Source: Luteimonas deserti (GTDB taxonomy: Bacteria > Pseudomonadota > Gammaproteobacteria > Xanthomonadales > Xanthomonadaceae). From it: a stretch of 64,000 nucleotides of DNA. The stretch's first letter is position 1; each line of letters starts with the position of its first letter. The notes beneath the pieces were generated by a model, which was not told the DNA's origin, did not search any database, and saw only the letters and a list, made by a program, of their open reading frames with translations. Below, in pieces: positions 47,110-56,300 of the stretch. Both the position numbers and the translations under genes were made by a program. The stretch covers positions 434,001 to 498,000 of the forward strand of contig NZ_JACCJZ010000020.1 of assembly GCF_013425765.1 (NCBI RefSeq), given 5' to 3'.

Positions 47110-47348
47110 ACGAGGTGCACCTGCTGTATTTCGCCAGCCTGCGGGACGCCGCGGGGGTGGACGCCGAACGGGTACGGACCGCGGCGCCGGACCTGGCCGC
47201 GCTGTATGCCGAACAACAGGCGCGTCACGGTTTCGCCTTGCCGCTCGCGCGCCTGCGCGTCGCCGTCGACGGCGCATTCGCACGCTGGGACGAGCCCGTC
47301 CGCAGCGGATGCGAGATCGCCTTCATTCCACCCGTCAGCGGAGGCTGA
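47106..47348 (+). CDS. moaD: Molybdopterin synthase sulfur carrier MoaD
   Basis: An 80-residue ubiquitin-like protein. It ends in the obligatory Gly-Gly (IPPVSGG), which is thiocarboxylated before sulfur transfer to the pterin. The GTG start overlaps moaC as GTGA. It forms a heterotetramer with MoaE encoded one base downstream. Confidence 0.92.
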   Translation: MNEVHLLYFASLRDAAGVDAERVRTAAPDLAALYAEQQARHGFALPLARLRVAVDGAFARWDEPVRSGCEIAFIPPVSGG

Positions 47349-47349
47349 G

Positions 47350-47811
47350 ATGAGTATGCGGATGCAGCACGAGCGCGGGTTCGCCCTGCTCGACACGACG
47401 CTCGATCCGATGCGCCTGCGCGAGCAGCTGCAGCACGATCGCGCAGGTGCCTTCGCGTGCTTCGAGGGCTGGGTGCGCGACCACAACGACGGCCGCGCGG
47501 TGCTCGGCCTGCGCTACGAGGCGTATCGCGGGATGGCCGAGCGCGAAGGCGCCCGGGTCGTCGAGGAGGCACGGGCACGGTTCGACATCTGCGATGCGCA
47601 TTGCGTGCACCGCGTCGGCGACCTCGCGATCGGCGACATGGCGGTCTGGGTGGGCGTGTCGGCCGCACATCGCGGCGCGGCCTTCGATGCCTGCCGCTAC
47701 ATCATCGACACCATCAAGGACCGCGTGCCGATCTGGAAGCACGAGCGGTATGCGGACGGCGATGCCGGGTGGCTGCATCCGGCCGCGGACCCCCGGGCGG
47801 TGACCCGATGA
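47350..47811 (+). CDS. moaE: Molybdopterin synthase catalytic subunit MoaE
   Basis: A 153-residue subunit. Family residues include GAFACFEGWVRDHNDGR near residue 40, LEYEAY-like LRYEAYRGMAE near residue 57, and the catalytic Lys region IKDRVPIWKHE near residue 125. The start is one base after moaD. moeB, mog and moeA are not in the window and must be elsewhere. Confidence 0.95.
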   Translation: MSMRMQHERGFALLDTTLDPMRLREQLQHDRAGAFACFEGWVRDHNDGRAVLGLRYEAYRGMAEREGARVVEEARARFDICDAHCVHRVGDLAIGDMAVWVGVSAAHRGAAFDACRYIIDTIKDRVPIWKHERYADGDAGWLHPAADPRAVTR

Positions 47812-48824
47812 CCGGCCGGGGGTTCGCAGTCTGGCTGATCGCGTGCGCATGCATCGCGGCGCCGGCGGCGGCGCGCGAGCGCCTGCTGGTCGGCAACAAG
47901 TCGGCCGATACGGTGTGGGTGCTCGACGCGGCGAGCGGAGAACGGTTGGCGGAGATCCCGACCGGCGTGGGTCCACACGAGATCGCCACCCGGGCCGATG
48001 GGCGGATCGCCGTCGTCACCGACTACGGCCGCGAGCGGCCCGGCCACAGCCTCACCGTGATCGATCTCGAAGGCGGTGCCACCCGCTCGATCGACCTCGG
48101 TGCGCACGGACGCCCCCACGGGCTGCGGTTCCTGCCGGGCGACGAGGCCGTGCTGGTCACGACCGAGCAGTCGGGCACGCTGGTCCGCGTGGACCTGGGC
48201 CGGGGCGTGGTCGATGGTGTCGCCGCCGTGGGGGAGGGCATCGGTCACATGGTCGCGGTGGACCGGGAGGGGCGTCATGCCTACGTCAGCAAGATCCGCG
48301 CGGGCACCGTCGTCCGGGTGGATCTGGCCTCCATGCACGCGGTGGCCGAGGCGCCGGCGGGCGCCGGCGCCGAAGGCATCGAGGTGGCTCCGGACGGCCG
48401 CGTCTGGGTGACCAATCGCGCAGACGACACGGTGACCGTGCACGATCCGACCACGCTCGCCGTGGCCGCCACCCTCCCCAGTGCCGGCTTTCCGATCCGC
48501 GTGGTGTTCACCCCCGACGGCCGCCATGCGCTGGTGACGAATGCGACGGCGGCGACGCTGGCGGTATTCGATACCGCGTCGCTGCGCCAGGTGGCGTCCG
48601 TCCAGCTCGCCCCGCCCGACACCGCCGTGCAGGCGACCATGCTCGGCACCGGCCCGCTGCCGATCGGGGCGATCGTGCATCCGGGCGCCCCGCGCGCGTA
48701 CGTGGCGATCAGCGGCGCGGACCGGGTCGCGGTCGTCGATACGACGCGCTGGGAAGTCACGGGCTACTGGGCGACGGGCCGCGAGCCCGACGCGCTCGGC
48801 ATCGTCGGCGTCCCGGTGGAATGA
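47808..48824 (+). CDS. Secreted YncE-like beta-propeller protein
   Basis: A 338-residue protein with a signal peptide (residues 1-23, cleaved near AAAR) and seven or so repeats of the YncE/YVTN type, with blades such as GNKSADTVWVLDAASGE and TNRADDTVTVHDPTTL. Such propellers are periplasmic or outer-surface and often bind metals or DNA in other species. It overlaps moaE by ATGA and the lipoprotein gene by ATGA, so it is expressed with cofactor synthesis genes for no obvious functional reason. Confidence 0.82.
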   Translation: MTGRGFAVWLIACACIAAPAAARERLLVGNKSADTVWVLDAASGERLAEIPTGVGPHEIATRADGRIAVVTDYGRERPGHSLTVIDLEGGATRSIDLGAHGRPHGLRFLPGDEAVLVTTEQSGTLVRVDLGRGVVDGVAAVGEGIGHMVAVDREGRHAYVSKIRAGTVVRVDLASMHAVAEAPAGAGAEGIEVAPDGRVWVTNRADDTVTVHDPTTLAVAATLPSAGFPIRVVFTPDGRHALVTNATAATLAVFDTASLRQVASVQLAPPDTAVQATMLGTGPLPIGAIVHPGAPRAYVAISGADRVAVVDTTRWEVTGYWATGREPDALGIVGVPVE

Positions 48825-49384
48825 ACACGATGCGGGCGTCCGGGCGCGGCGTCCTGCTCACCGCCGCTGCGCTGCTCGCGGCCTGCGCGACCCCGCCGAC
48901 TGTCGAGCCTCTGCCGGCGCCGCGCCACGGCGACGTCGGCGCGTCGCTTCGCGCGCCGTCGTCCGATACGCCGCGGATGGCGCTGGCCCGGCACGAACGC
49001 TTCGTCTACCCGACCCTCGAAGCCCCCGTTGCGATGCCCCCGTATCCCGCCGCGTTGCTGCCGGAGCGTCTGGCGCCGGTGGACGTGTGCGTCGATGTGG
49101 TGGTGGGCGCCGACGGCGACGTCGGTGCGGTCACCGAGCGCGAGGATGCGGACTGTGCCCGCGCGCCCGATGGCCTGCATGCGGCCTTCGTCGAACCGAC
49201 GCACGACGCCATCCGCGCCTGGCGCTACATGCCGGCCCTGCGCTGCACGGCGCCGCTGGAGTATGCGGGGGACGATCCCTGCAGCGCGGACGGCGTCGTG
49301 GAGACCGCCGTACCGGTCCGCCTGTCCTACGCGATCCGCTTCAGTCAACGCGACGGGACACCGCAGGTGGAACGGGGCGACTGA
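48821..49384 (+). CDS. Lipoprotein with TonB-like C-terminal segment
   Basis: A 187-residue lipoprotein, lipobox LLAACATPP near residue 20. The middle, from PPYPAALLPERLAPVDVCVD onward, resembles the TonB C-terminal fold (YP...G.V.V...V...G.V). It lacks the membrane anchor and Pro-rich spacer of true TonB, so it is not an energy transducer. It has four Cys in the mature region that may pair. Coupled to the propeller gene. Confidence 0.7.
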   Translation: MNTMRASGRGVLLTAAALLAACATPPTVEPLPAPRHGDVGASLRAPSSDTPRMALARHERFVYPTLEAPVAMPPYPAALLPERLAPVDVCVDVVVGADGDVGAVTEREDADCARAPDGLHAAFVEPTHDAIRAWRYMPALRCTAPLEYAGDDPCSADGVVETAVPVRLSYAIRFSQRDGTPQVERGD

Positions 49385-49478
49385 GATCCACTGCGCGACG
49401 GATAGGCGCGCCGCACCGGGCCTGCTAGACTCCGCGTCCCGCAGCGCGGGGCCGGCCCGCCGGCGTACGTCTCCATGG

Positions 49479-49582
49479 TGGCCCCGTCGGCCCCTCGCGA
49501 CGCTAGATCGAAAACCCCGCCAGGGCCGGAAGGCAGCAACGGTATCGATCGATGCGTGCGCCGAGGTCAGTCGGCGGGGCCA
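49479..49582 (+). ncRNA. ffs: 4.5S RNA (small SRP RNA)
   Basis: About 104 nt. The apical region holds the near-invariant GGGCCGGAAGGCAGCAAC that binds Ffh, closed by a terminal stem where TGGCCCCG pairs with CGGGGCCA. A TAGACT box is at 49426-49431, so the precursor may start about 40 nt upstream and be trimmed. The position before dnaX is common in this group. The exact ends are inferred from the stem. Confidence 0.85.
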
Positions 49583-49805
49583 TCGCCATGTCGGGCCTTC
49601 CGGACGGGCTATGCCGTGTGCCGGGCGCGCTGCGCGCGTGCGATGAATGGCCGCGCATGTATCCGGGCGCGCCATCGGCCTCCGCGATCTTCCGCATGAA
49701 AATGCACGCCCTCGACCCCGGGTACCGCATGGTCGTCTCGCGCGGCTCACGTGGACGCGCGCAGCGTCCTTCGCGCGGCGAATTCCCGCCGCCTAGGAGA
49801 GCCGT

Positions 49806-49928
49806 ATGACCCAGAACACGCAGAACCCGGAGCAGGGCCAGAATGCACAGGGCGGTGGACGTCAGGACCAGCAGAACGACCGCGAGCCGGGCCGTGGCCA
49901 GGGCGGATCGATCGGCGAAGAAGAGTAA
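49806..49928 (+). CDS. Small Gln/Gly-rich acidic peptide
   Basis: A 40-codon frame (start MTQNTQNPEQ, end SIGEEE) containing nine Gln and eight Gly and no hydrophobic core. It starts seven bases after an AGGAGAG ribosome-binding site (49793-49799), one of the strongest in the window, and uses the same codons as neighbouring genes. The composition suggests an intrinsically disordered protein similar to stress-response Q/G-rich proteins, but no family was assigned. It stands between the SRP RNA and the palindromic terminator at 49998-50029. Confidence 0.6.
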   Translation: MTQNTQNPEQGQNAQGGGRQDQQNDREPGRGQGGSIGEEE

Positions 49929-49997
49929 GCGCGGTCCGGGACATCGCCCGCGATCCGTGTAGCGGAACACCGGGCGCGGCGCGGCACGATGTCCCAA

Positions 49998-50029
49998 ACG
50001 CAGAACGCCCCGATCGGGGCGTTCTGCGT
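49998..50029. terminator. Perfect 32-nt palindromic terminator
   Basis: ACGCAGAACGCCCC and its exact complement flank GATC, a perfect inverted repeat of 32 bases. It lies five bases past the tRNA-Ser 3' end and about 70 bases after the small Q/G gene, so it may serve both strands. There is no long T-run, but AAACG on the left supplies a few T on the minus strand. Confidence 0.7.
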
Positions 50030-50034
50030 GCATC

Positions 50035-50127
50035 TGGCGGAGAGAGGGGGATTCGAACCCCCGAAGCGCGGTTTAGACGCTTACACACTTTCCAGGCGTG
50101 CTCCTTCAACCACTCGGACACCTCTCC
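50035..50127 (-). tRNA. tRNA-Ser (GGA)
   Basis: A 93-nt class II tRNA with GGAGAGG acceptor, anticodon GGA in CCTGGAAAG, long variable arm and encoded CCA. Acceptor and T-arm match those of the tRNA-Ser (CGA) at 41865. Confidence 0.95.
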
Positions 50128-50249
50128 GGAACAACTGGCGATGTGCCGTACGAACAGCACGCGCCGCCGCGGCGGACCGCGGGCCGGCCATTCTAGCCGC
50201 CGGCGCAGCAGGTCACAAGGAAGGCGGACGGCCATGGCAGAATAGCGCG

Positions 50250-52064
50250 ATGTCCTATCTCGTCCTCGCCCGGAAGTGGCGCCCGAAGCGGTTCGCCGAA
50301 CTGGTCGGACAGGAGCACGTGGTGCGTGCGCTGACCAACGCGCTCGAGACCGGTCGCGTGCATCATGCGTTCCTGTTCACCGGCACGCGCGGCGTGGGCA
50401 AGACCACGATCGCGCGCATCTTCGCCAAGAGCCTGAACTGCGAGACCGGCACCTCGTCCGATCCCTGCGGCGCCTGCGAGACCTGCCTGGCGATCGACGC
50501 GGGCCGCTACATCGATCTGCTCGAGATCGACGCCGCGAGCAACACCGGCGTGGACGACGTACGCGAGCTGATCGACAACGCGCAGTACATGCCCTCGCGC
50601 GGCCGGGTGAAGGTGTACCTGATCGACGAAGTGCACATGCTGTCGAAGTCGGCGTTCAACGCGCTGCTCAAGACGCTCGAGGAACCGCCGGGGCACGTCA
50701 AGTTCCTGCTGGCGACGACCGATCCGCAGAAGTTGCCGGTGACCGTGCTGTCGCGCTGCCTGCAGTTCAATCTCAAGCGCCTGGACGAACCGCAGATCCA
50801 GGGCCAGATCACCCGCATCCTCGAAGCCGAGGGCATCACGGTCGAGCCCGGCGCGATCCGCCAGCTGGCGAAAGCCGCGGACGGCAGCCTGCGCGACGGG
50901 CTGTCGCTGCTCGACCAGGCCATCGCCTACACCGGCGCAGGCAGCGCGGGCGGCGCGCTGGAGGACGCGGCGGTGGCCACGATGCTCGGCAGCGTGGATC
51001 GCACACGGGTCGGCACCCTGCTGTCGGCGCTGGCCGGTGCGGATGGCGTCCGTCTGATGGGCGAAGTGGCGACCCTGGCGGAGTTCTCGCCCGACTGGTC
51101 GGGCGTGCTCGATGCGCTGGCCGATGCGCTGCATCGCATCCAGGTGCGGCAGCTGGTGCCGGATGTGGCGGTCGAGGCCGACGGCTTGGACCTCGATACG
51201 CTGGCCGCGGCCGTGCGGCCTGAGGTCGTGCAGCTGTGGTACCAGATGGCGCTCAACGGGCGTCGTGATCTCGGGCTGGCGCCGAGTCCGCGCGCGGGCT
51301 TCGAGATGACGGTCCTGCGCATGCTCGCGTTCCGCCCGGCCGATGCGGCAGGCGGTGCGTCGGCCACCGGCGCGGGAAGCGGGCAGGCACGCACGGGCGG
51401 TCCGGCCGCCGCGCGGGCCGCGCTGGGCGCGCCTGTCGGGGCAGCGGCTGCGCCGCTCGCGGACGTCGCGGCGCGTGAGATGCCTTCTCCGTTATTGGCC
51501 CCGGCACCGCGCACGCGCGCGATCGGGGCCGTCGATGCGGATGCCGGTGCGACCGGTCCTGCCGTGCCCGGGCCCGGGCACGGCATCGGGATTCCGGCCC
51601 CGCGCAGCCCACCCGAAGCGCCGCGCGCGCAGTCGACGCCCGCATCGGCATCCGCGCGCACCCTCGACGCGGACGCATGGCTGGATCTCGCGGCCGGGCT
51701 GCCCCTGCGTGGACCGGTGCGCGAACTCGCGGCGAGTGCGGCATTCGTGGGCTACGACGGCGCGGTCCTGCGCCTGGCACTGCGCGCGTCGGATGAGCAT
51801 CTGCAGGCGCCGATCATGGTGCAGCAGCTGGCCGATGCGCTGGCCGCGCCGCTTGGATGCGCACCGCAGATCCGCTTCGACGCCGCTCCCCAGGCGGCAG
51901 CGCCGACACTGCACGAGCGCAATGCGCGCGCCCGCGATGCACGGCAGTCATCGGCCGAAGAGGCCTTTCTTTCCGATCCGGACGTGCAGCGGCTGATGTC
52001 GCAGCAGGGCGCGAAGCTCGTGCCGGACTCCATTCGCCCCTACGACGAACAAGGACTCAACTGA
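50250..52064 (+). CDS. dnaX: DNA polymerase III tau/gamma subunit
   Basis: A 604-residue clamp-loader ATPase. Walker A is GTRGVGKTT near residue 45, a zinc module CxxxxxxxxCxxCxxC follows near residue 65, and LIDEVHMLS holds Walker B near residue 127. SRC (sensor/arginine finger) is in TVLSRCLQF. The long Ala/Pro-rich C-terminal tail and final domain form tau. No A-rich slippage site for a gamma form was seen. A GAATAGCGCG segment directly before the ATG leaves little space for a Shine-Dalgarno sequence. ybaB overlaps its stop (TGATG). Confidence 0.95.
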   Translation: MSYLVLARKWRPKRFAELVGQEHVVRALTNALETGRVHHAFLFTGTRGVGKTTIARIFAKSLNCETGTSSDPCGACETCLAIDAGRYIDLLEIDAASNTGVDDVRELIDNAQYMPSRGRVKVYLIDEVHMLSKSAFNALLKTLEEPPGHVKFLLATTDPQKLPVTVLSRCLQFNLKRLDEPQIQGQITRILEAEGITVEPGAIRQLAKAADGSLRDGLSLLDQAIAYTGAGSAGGALEDAAVATMLGSVDRTRVGTLLSALAGADGVRLMGEVATLAEFSPDWSGVLDALADALHRIQVRQLVPDVAVEADGLDLDTLAAAVRPEVVQLWYQMALNGRRDLGLAPSPRAGFEMTVLRMLAFRPADAAGGASATGAGSGQARTGGPAAARAALGAPVGAAAAPLADVAAREMPSPLLAPAPRTRAIGAVDADAGATGPAVPGPGHGIGIPAPRSPPEAPRAQSTPASASARTLDADAWLDLAAGLPLRGPVRELAASAAFVGYDGAVLRLALRASDEHLQAPIMVQQLADALAAPLGCAPQIRFDAAPQAAAPTLHERNARARDARQSSAEEAFLSDPDVQRLMSQQGAKLVPDSIRPYDEQGLN

Positions 52065-52384
52065 TGCGTGGAAACATCGCCCAGCTGATGCAGCAGGCGC
52101 AGAAGATGCAGGAGAACATGCAGCGCGTGCAGCAGGAGATCGCCGCGCTCGAGGTCACCGGCAGTGCGGGTGGCGGCATGGTCAGCGTGACCCTCACCGG
52201 CGCCAAGGAATGCCGCAAGGTGCGGATCGATCCGAGCGTGCTGTCGGACCCGGAGATGACCGAGGACCTGGTCGCGGCCGCCTTCAACGACGCGTCGAAC
52301 AAGATCGACGAGGAATCGAAGACGCGCATGGCCGGCGCCACCGCGGGGATGCCCTTGCCGCCGGGCATGAAGCTGCCGTTCTGA
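52064..52384 (+). CDS. ybaB: Nucleoid-associated protein YbaB/EbfC
   Basis: A 106-residue small DNA-binding dimer. The N-terminal helix [20 protein letters not shown] and the [11 protein letters not shown] strand are characteristic, as is the [11 protein letters not shown] tail. It is coupled to dnaX and followed by recR, a nearly universal order. Confidence 0.95.
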   Translation: MRGNIAQLMQQAQKMQENMQRVQQEIAALEVTGSAGGGMVSVTLTGAKECRKVRIDPSVLSDPEMTEDLVAAAFNDASNKIDEESKTRMAGATAGMPLPPGMKLPF

Positions 52385-52466
52385 GCGCGCGCCAGATAGG
52401 CGGGGTTCACACGGTGCCCGTCGCCGCGTCCGGCCCGCCGCGTCGCGTCGCTAGCGTGATCTCCAT

Positions 52467-53060
52467 ATGTCGTCACTGCTCGAACAACTGATCGATGCAC
52501 TGCGCGTGCTGCCCGGCGTCGGGCAGAAATCCGCACAGCGCATGGCCTATCACGTCCTCGAACGCGGCCGCGAGGGTGGCGCGCGGCTCGCGACCGCGCT
52601 GGCCGACGCGGTCGAGAAGATCGGCCATTGCGAGCGGTGCCGGGATTTCAGCGAGACGCCCGTCTGCCCGACCTGTGCGAGCGCATCGCGCGACGCCCAG
52701 ACCCTGTGCGTGGTCGAATCGCCGGCCGACCGCCTGGCGATCGAACAGGCGACCGGCTACCGCGGCTTCTACTACGTGCTGCAGGGACGGCTGAGTCCGC
52801 TCGACGGTATCGGTCCGCGCGAGCTCGGTCTGGATCGACTCGGCGCGCGCCTGGCCGAGGGCGAGGTGCGCGAGCTGATCATCGCGACCAATCCGACGGT
52901 CGAAGGCGAAGCGACCGCGCATTACCTCGCGCAGATCGCCCGCCAGCACCAGGTGCGGCCGAGCCGCCCGGCACACGGCCTGCCGCTGGGCGGCGAATTG
53001 GAATATGTGGACCGGGGCACGTTGTCGCATGCCTTCGGCAGCCGCAGCGAGGTGGACTAG
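52467..53060 (+). CDS. recR: Recombination protein RecR
   Basis: A 197-residue gap-repair protein. It has a helix-hairpin-helix ([15 protein letters not shown]), a four-Cys zinc finger ([16 protein letters not shown] near residue 57) and a Toprim domain ([13 protein letters not shown] onward). Length and motifs are normal. The ATG has no obvious overlap; an 82-base gap separates it from ybaB. Confidence 0.96.
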   Translation: MSSLLEQLIDALRVLPGVGQKSAQRMAYHVLERGREGGARLATALADAVEKIGHCERCRDFSETPVCPTCASASRDAQTLCVVESPADRLAIEQATGYRGFYYVLQGRLSPLDGIGPRELGLDRLGARLAEGEVRELIIATNPTVEGEATAHYLAQIARQHQVRPSRPAHGLPLGGELEYVDRGTLSHAFGSRSEVD

Positions 53061-53298
53061 CCGCGCGTTGCCGCATCGTCCGCACCGGGCGTCCGGGTGC
53101 GCGCGATGTCAGACCCTGGGAGGGCTGCGGGGCATGCCTTGGGGCGTCGTGCGGGTCGGTGTCCCTACGCAGCGTGCGGAGTGGCCGGGCCGCGGCGCCT
53201 CGCGTGTGGGCGCCAGCAATCGGCGTGGCGGCGGCCCGTGCAGGCCGCGCGGGCGGGCGCTGCGTATCCTGTTTCATCCTTCCAGCCGGTGCGGCGTC

Positions 53299-53649
53299 AT
53301 GACGACCATCTTCCACAAGATCATCCAGCGCGAGATTCCCGCCGACATCGTCTACGAGGACGCACATCTGATCGCGTTCCGCGACATCGGTCCGCAGGCG
53401 CCGGTGCATGTGCTGTTCGTGCCGAAACAGGACGTGCCGACGCTCAACGACGTGCCGGAGGACGCGCCCGAGATCGTGGGTCGGCTCGCCGTGGCAGCCG
53501 CGCGCTATGCGAAGGCGCAGGGCTTCGCGGAGGACGGCTATCGCATCGTCATGAACTGCAACGGCCACGGCGGGCAGACGGTGTACCAGCTGCATCTGCA
53601 TCTGCTGGCAGGCGCCGCGCTGGGACGGTTCGGTACGCCCGACGCCTGA
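53299..53649 (+). CDS. HIT family nucleotide-binding protein
   Basis: A 116-residue HinT-like protein, expected to hydrolyse purine nucleoside phosphoramidates. The triad region reads GGQTVYQLHLHLLAG near residue 100, where the usual HxHxHxx motif has Gln in the first His position. The remaining two His, including the nucleophile position, are kept. It stands alone; a TATCCT box lies about 34 bases before the ATG (53265-53270). Confidence 0.88.
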   Translation: MTTIFHKIIQREIPADIVYEDAHLIAFRDIGPQAPVHVLFVPKQDVPTLNDVPEDAPEIVGRLAVAAARYAKAQGFAEDGYRIVMNCNGHGGQTVYQLHLHLLAGAALGRFGTPDA

Positions 53650-53868
53650 GGCGAACGGAGAAGGGCGTCCGGAACGCTCGCCTCTCCGCGCGGGAATGGT
53701 GGTGCGTGATCGAGCCGCGGTTCACGGCCGTGGCCGCTCCCGCGGACGCACCGGCTACGCCGGGTCGTGCCGTCTCCGGGCGAACGGCGGCGATGGCGCT
53801 CCCGGCGAGCGTGGCAGCCCGGCCAGCCTGACACGAGGCCCGAATCGCTCAGATCGTCAGCGCGACCG

Positions 53869-54360
53869 TCACCAGTAGCCCCACCATGGCCACGGCGCCG
53901 GACGGGTGATGACGTCGACCTGCTCGCGCAGTGGCCACAGATAGATCACGTCGGCGTCGAGCCGCGGAAACCGGTAGTCGTACTCGCCGATACGCCGCGA
54001 GTCGTAGCCGGCGATGCGGCCGGTGAACGTGACCTCGCGGTTGCGTTCGAACACCGCCGGATCGTAGAACCCGGTGCGGCAGGCGAGGAAGCGGCCATTG
54101 GTGTCGTCGGCGGCCCAGTAGGGTCGGCCGCCTGCAGTGAGGCGCGTGGCGATCATCTCGAAACAGGTGGAATCCGGACCCGGCTCGACCTGCACGATGC
54201 GACCACCCCAGCGCACGGGTGTGCCGGTGTAGTCGCCGAGCACTGCGGCATGCGGCGTCGGCGTTTCGGCGTAAGGCCCCTGCAGGGGCCGGGGCTGCGA
54301 TGCGCATGCGCTCAACACCAGGGCGGTGAGGGCCGGAACCAGCAGACGGATGCGGATCAT
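53869..54360 (-). CDS. Slp family outer-membrane lipoprotein
   Basis: A 163-residue lipoprotein (lipobox LVLSACASQ) of the Slp family. It has RIVQVEPGPDSTCFEMIATRL and the RFLACRTGFYDP and REVTFTGRIAGYD segments typical of Slp. Slp proteins are starvation-induced in other bacteria. The start overlaps the stop of the upstream transglutaminase gene, so it is the last gene of the moxR operon. It ends at a Trp/Pro-rich tail. Confidence 0.85.
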   Translation of the reverse strand: MIRIRLLVPALTALVLSACASQPRPLQGPYAETPTPHAAVLGDYTGTPVRWGGRIVQVEPGPDSTCFEMIATRLTAGGRPYWAADDTNGRFLACRTGFYDPAVFERNREVTFTGRIAGYDSRRIGEYDYRFPRLDADVIYLWPLREQVDVITRPAPWPWWGYW

Positions 54361-56300
54361 CGACGGACTTCCTCGGCGGGGCGATGGGCGCGCAGATCGC
54401 GCGTCAGGGCAGGATCGGACTGGGCCGCAGCGTAGCGCGCGGCCACGAAACGACGGGTGAGGGCCAGCAGCGTGGACGCGTCCCCGCGGGCCGTCGCGAC
54501 GCGCCCGGCCCATGCGAGCGGGGGCTCGTGCGCTGCGCGCGCAAGTCCGAGGCGGGCATAGCGGCGGCCGAGGCGGTGCCAGGCGCGAAGCAGTGGATCG
54601 CGCTCGCGCTCACTGCGCGCGACCAGCCACAGCATCCAGCCCAGGGCCAGCGACGCGCAGAGGGCGAAGAGCAGCGCCAGGGTGGTCGTCTCGACATGCT
54701 CGATCCCGAGCCGGCGCAGCATCAGTTGCTGGCGACCGGCGTCGAAGCCGAGTACCAGGTCGTTCCAGCCGCGACGTGCCCAGTCGCCCAGATCGAAGAT
54801 CGGCGAGAACGCGCCGCCGGCAGCGCCGGCCGCGCCGAGGCGGTCTTCCAGGGTGTCGTAGATGCGCTCCGGCGCGACCGCGGCGGTCGGATCCACGCGG
54901 ACCCAGCCGCGTCCGGCCAGCCAGACCTCCACCCAGGCGTGGGCATCCATGCGCCGCACGATCCAGTAGTTGCCATAGGCATTGCGATACCCGCCGACGT
55001 AGCCGGTGACGACGCGGGCCGGAATACCGGCCTCGCGCATCAACAGGGTGAACGCGGAGCTGAAGTGTTCGCAGAACCCGGCCTGCTGCTCGAACAGGAA
55101 TTCGTCGACCGCGTTGCGGCCCGGCAGCGGCGTATCCAGCGTGTAACCGAAGTCGGACCGGATCCAGGCCAGGGCCCGCTCGACCAGGGCCTCGTCGTCG
55201 GCTGTCTCGGCGCGCCAGCGCTGGGCCAGCGCGCGGGTGCGCGGGTTGAACCCGTCCGGCACGCGCAGGGCCTGGTCGCGCAGGGTCTGCGGCAGGTCGG
55301 CTTCGAAGCGCACCGGCGGCGACGACTGCAACCGCCAGCGCGTGACCCGGTCGAGGCGGCGTGGACTGGTCAGGGTATAGGTGTGCGAGGCGTCCATGCC
55401 CTCGGGCAGGGACAGCGGCATCTCCAGTGCGACCAGCAGGTTGCGTTCGGTGGGCTCGAGCGCGATGTCGTAGTCCCATACCGTGGGGCCGTGGTCCACG
55501 GTGGCGGGCGGCAGATGGCGCAGCCAGGCCGAGGCCGACCAGGTCCGGCCGTCATAGTCGGTCAGCGTGGGGCCGCGCCAGTACATCTCCCGGGTGTCGG
55601 GCTCCGCGCCGCGGAAGGTCACCCGCATCGCCGGCGAATCGTCGGCGATCAGGTCCAGCCATTCGCCCGGCGACATGGTGTCCGACAGCCCGGGCCGCGC
55701 TGTGGACAGTTCGGGGACGCCCCACAGTGGGGTGGCCAGCCGCGGGAACAGCCAGAACGCAGCGAGCGCCAGCGGCAGGCCGATCGCGATCAGGCGCAGC
55801 ACGGTCCGCACCCGCCGCCGGTCTCCGCCGGCCGTGGATACGAGCCCCGATTCCTGTTCCGACAGGCGCAGCAGGGCCACGAGCACCAGCACCGCGGCCA
55901 GCAGGCCGAGCGCCAGGGAGGCAGGGCCCTGGTCGAGCAGGAACGTGGCGAACGGCGCGAACAGCGCGAAGCCGAGCAGACTGCGCCCGTCGCGCAGCGT
56001 GCGCAGCTCGGACGGCTTGATCGCCAGCATCGCCGCGAGCAGGGCGCACCCGGTGTCGCGACCGACGGAGAAGCCGGTCTGCACTAGAACCAGGCCCACC
56101 AGGGTGAGCGCCAGGACGCCGCGCAACCAGCCGGGCACCGGTCGCCGCGCCGCGGCCAACGCCACCACGGCGCCGATGCCCGCGATCGCGAACGCGCTCA
56201 GGCGCGGCAGCTGCAGCAGCAGCGGCAGCAGGCATGCGGCCGCGGCGAGCAGGACACGAGTACGGCCCGCGGCGTCGATCCGGAGCGCGCCGCCGCTCAT
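54357..56300 (-). CDS. TgpA-type membrane transglutaminase-like protein
   Basis: A 647-residue inner-membrane protein with about seven N-terminal helices, a periplasmic transglutaminase-like domain and a final helix near residue 548. The Cys-His-Asp triad is visible: Cys in QAGFCEHFSSAF near residue 415, His in MDAHAWVEVWL near residue 460 and Asp in VRVDPTAAV near residue 475. TgpA proteins are essential in some pseudomonads but their substrate is unknown. Start and stop overlap the neighbours by four bases on both sides. Confidence 0.9.
   Translation of the reverse strand: MSGGALRIDAAGRTRVLLAAAACLLPLLLQLPRLSAFAIAGIGAVVALAAARRPVPGWLRGVLALTLVGLVLVQTGFSVGRDTGCALLAAMLAIKPSELRTLRDGRSLLGFALFAPFATFLLDQGPASLALGLLAAVLVLVALLRLSEQESGLVSTAGGDRRRVRTVLRLIAIGLPLALAAFWLFPRLATPLWGVPELSTARPGLSDTMSPGEWLDLIADDSPAMRVTFRGAEPDTREMYWRGPTLTDYDGRTWSASAWLRHLPPATVDHGPTVWDYDIALEPTERNLLVALEMPLSLPEGMDASHTYTLTSPRRLDRVTRWRLQSSPPVRFEADLPQTLRDQALRVPDGFNPRTRALAQRWRAETADDEALVERALAWIRSDFGYTLDTPLPGRNAVDEFLFEQQAGFCEHFSSAFTLLMREAGIPARVVTGYVGGYRNAYGNYWIVRRMDAHAWVEVWLAGRGWVRVDPTAAVAPERIYDTLEDRLGAAGAAGGAFSPIFDLGDWARRGWNDLVLGFDAGRQQLMLRRLGIEHVETTTLALLFALCASLALGWMLWLVARSERERDPLLRAWHRLGRRYARLGLARAAHEPPLAWAGRVATARGDASTLLALTRRFVAARYAAAQSDPALTRDLRAHRPAEEVRR

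Noticed and set aside
50250..52064. Programmed frameshift in dnaX for a gamma subunit
   Set aside because: No A-rich slippery heptamer is visible in the GC-rich coding region.
53650..53868. Small frames in the gap between the HIT gene and the Slp gene
   Set aside because: Short and Arg-rich with no ribosome-binding site; nothing distinguishes them from chance.
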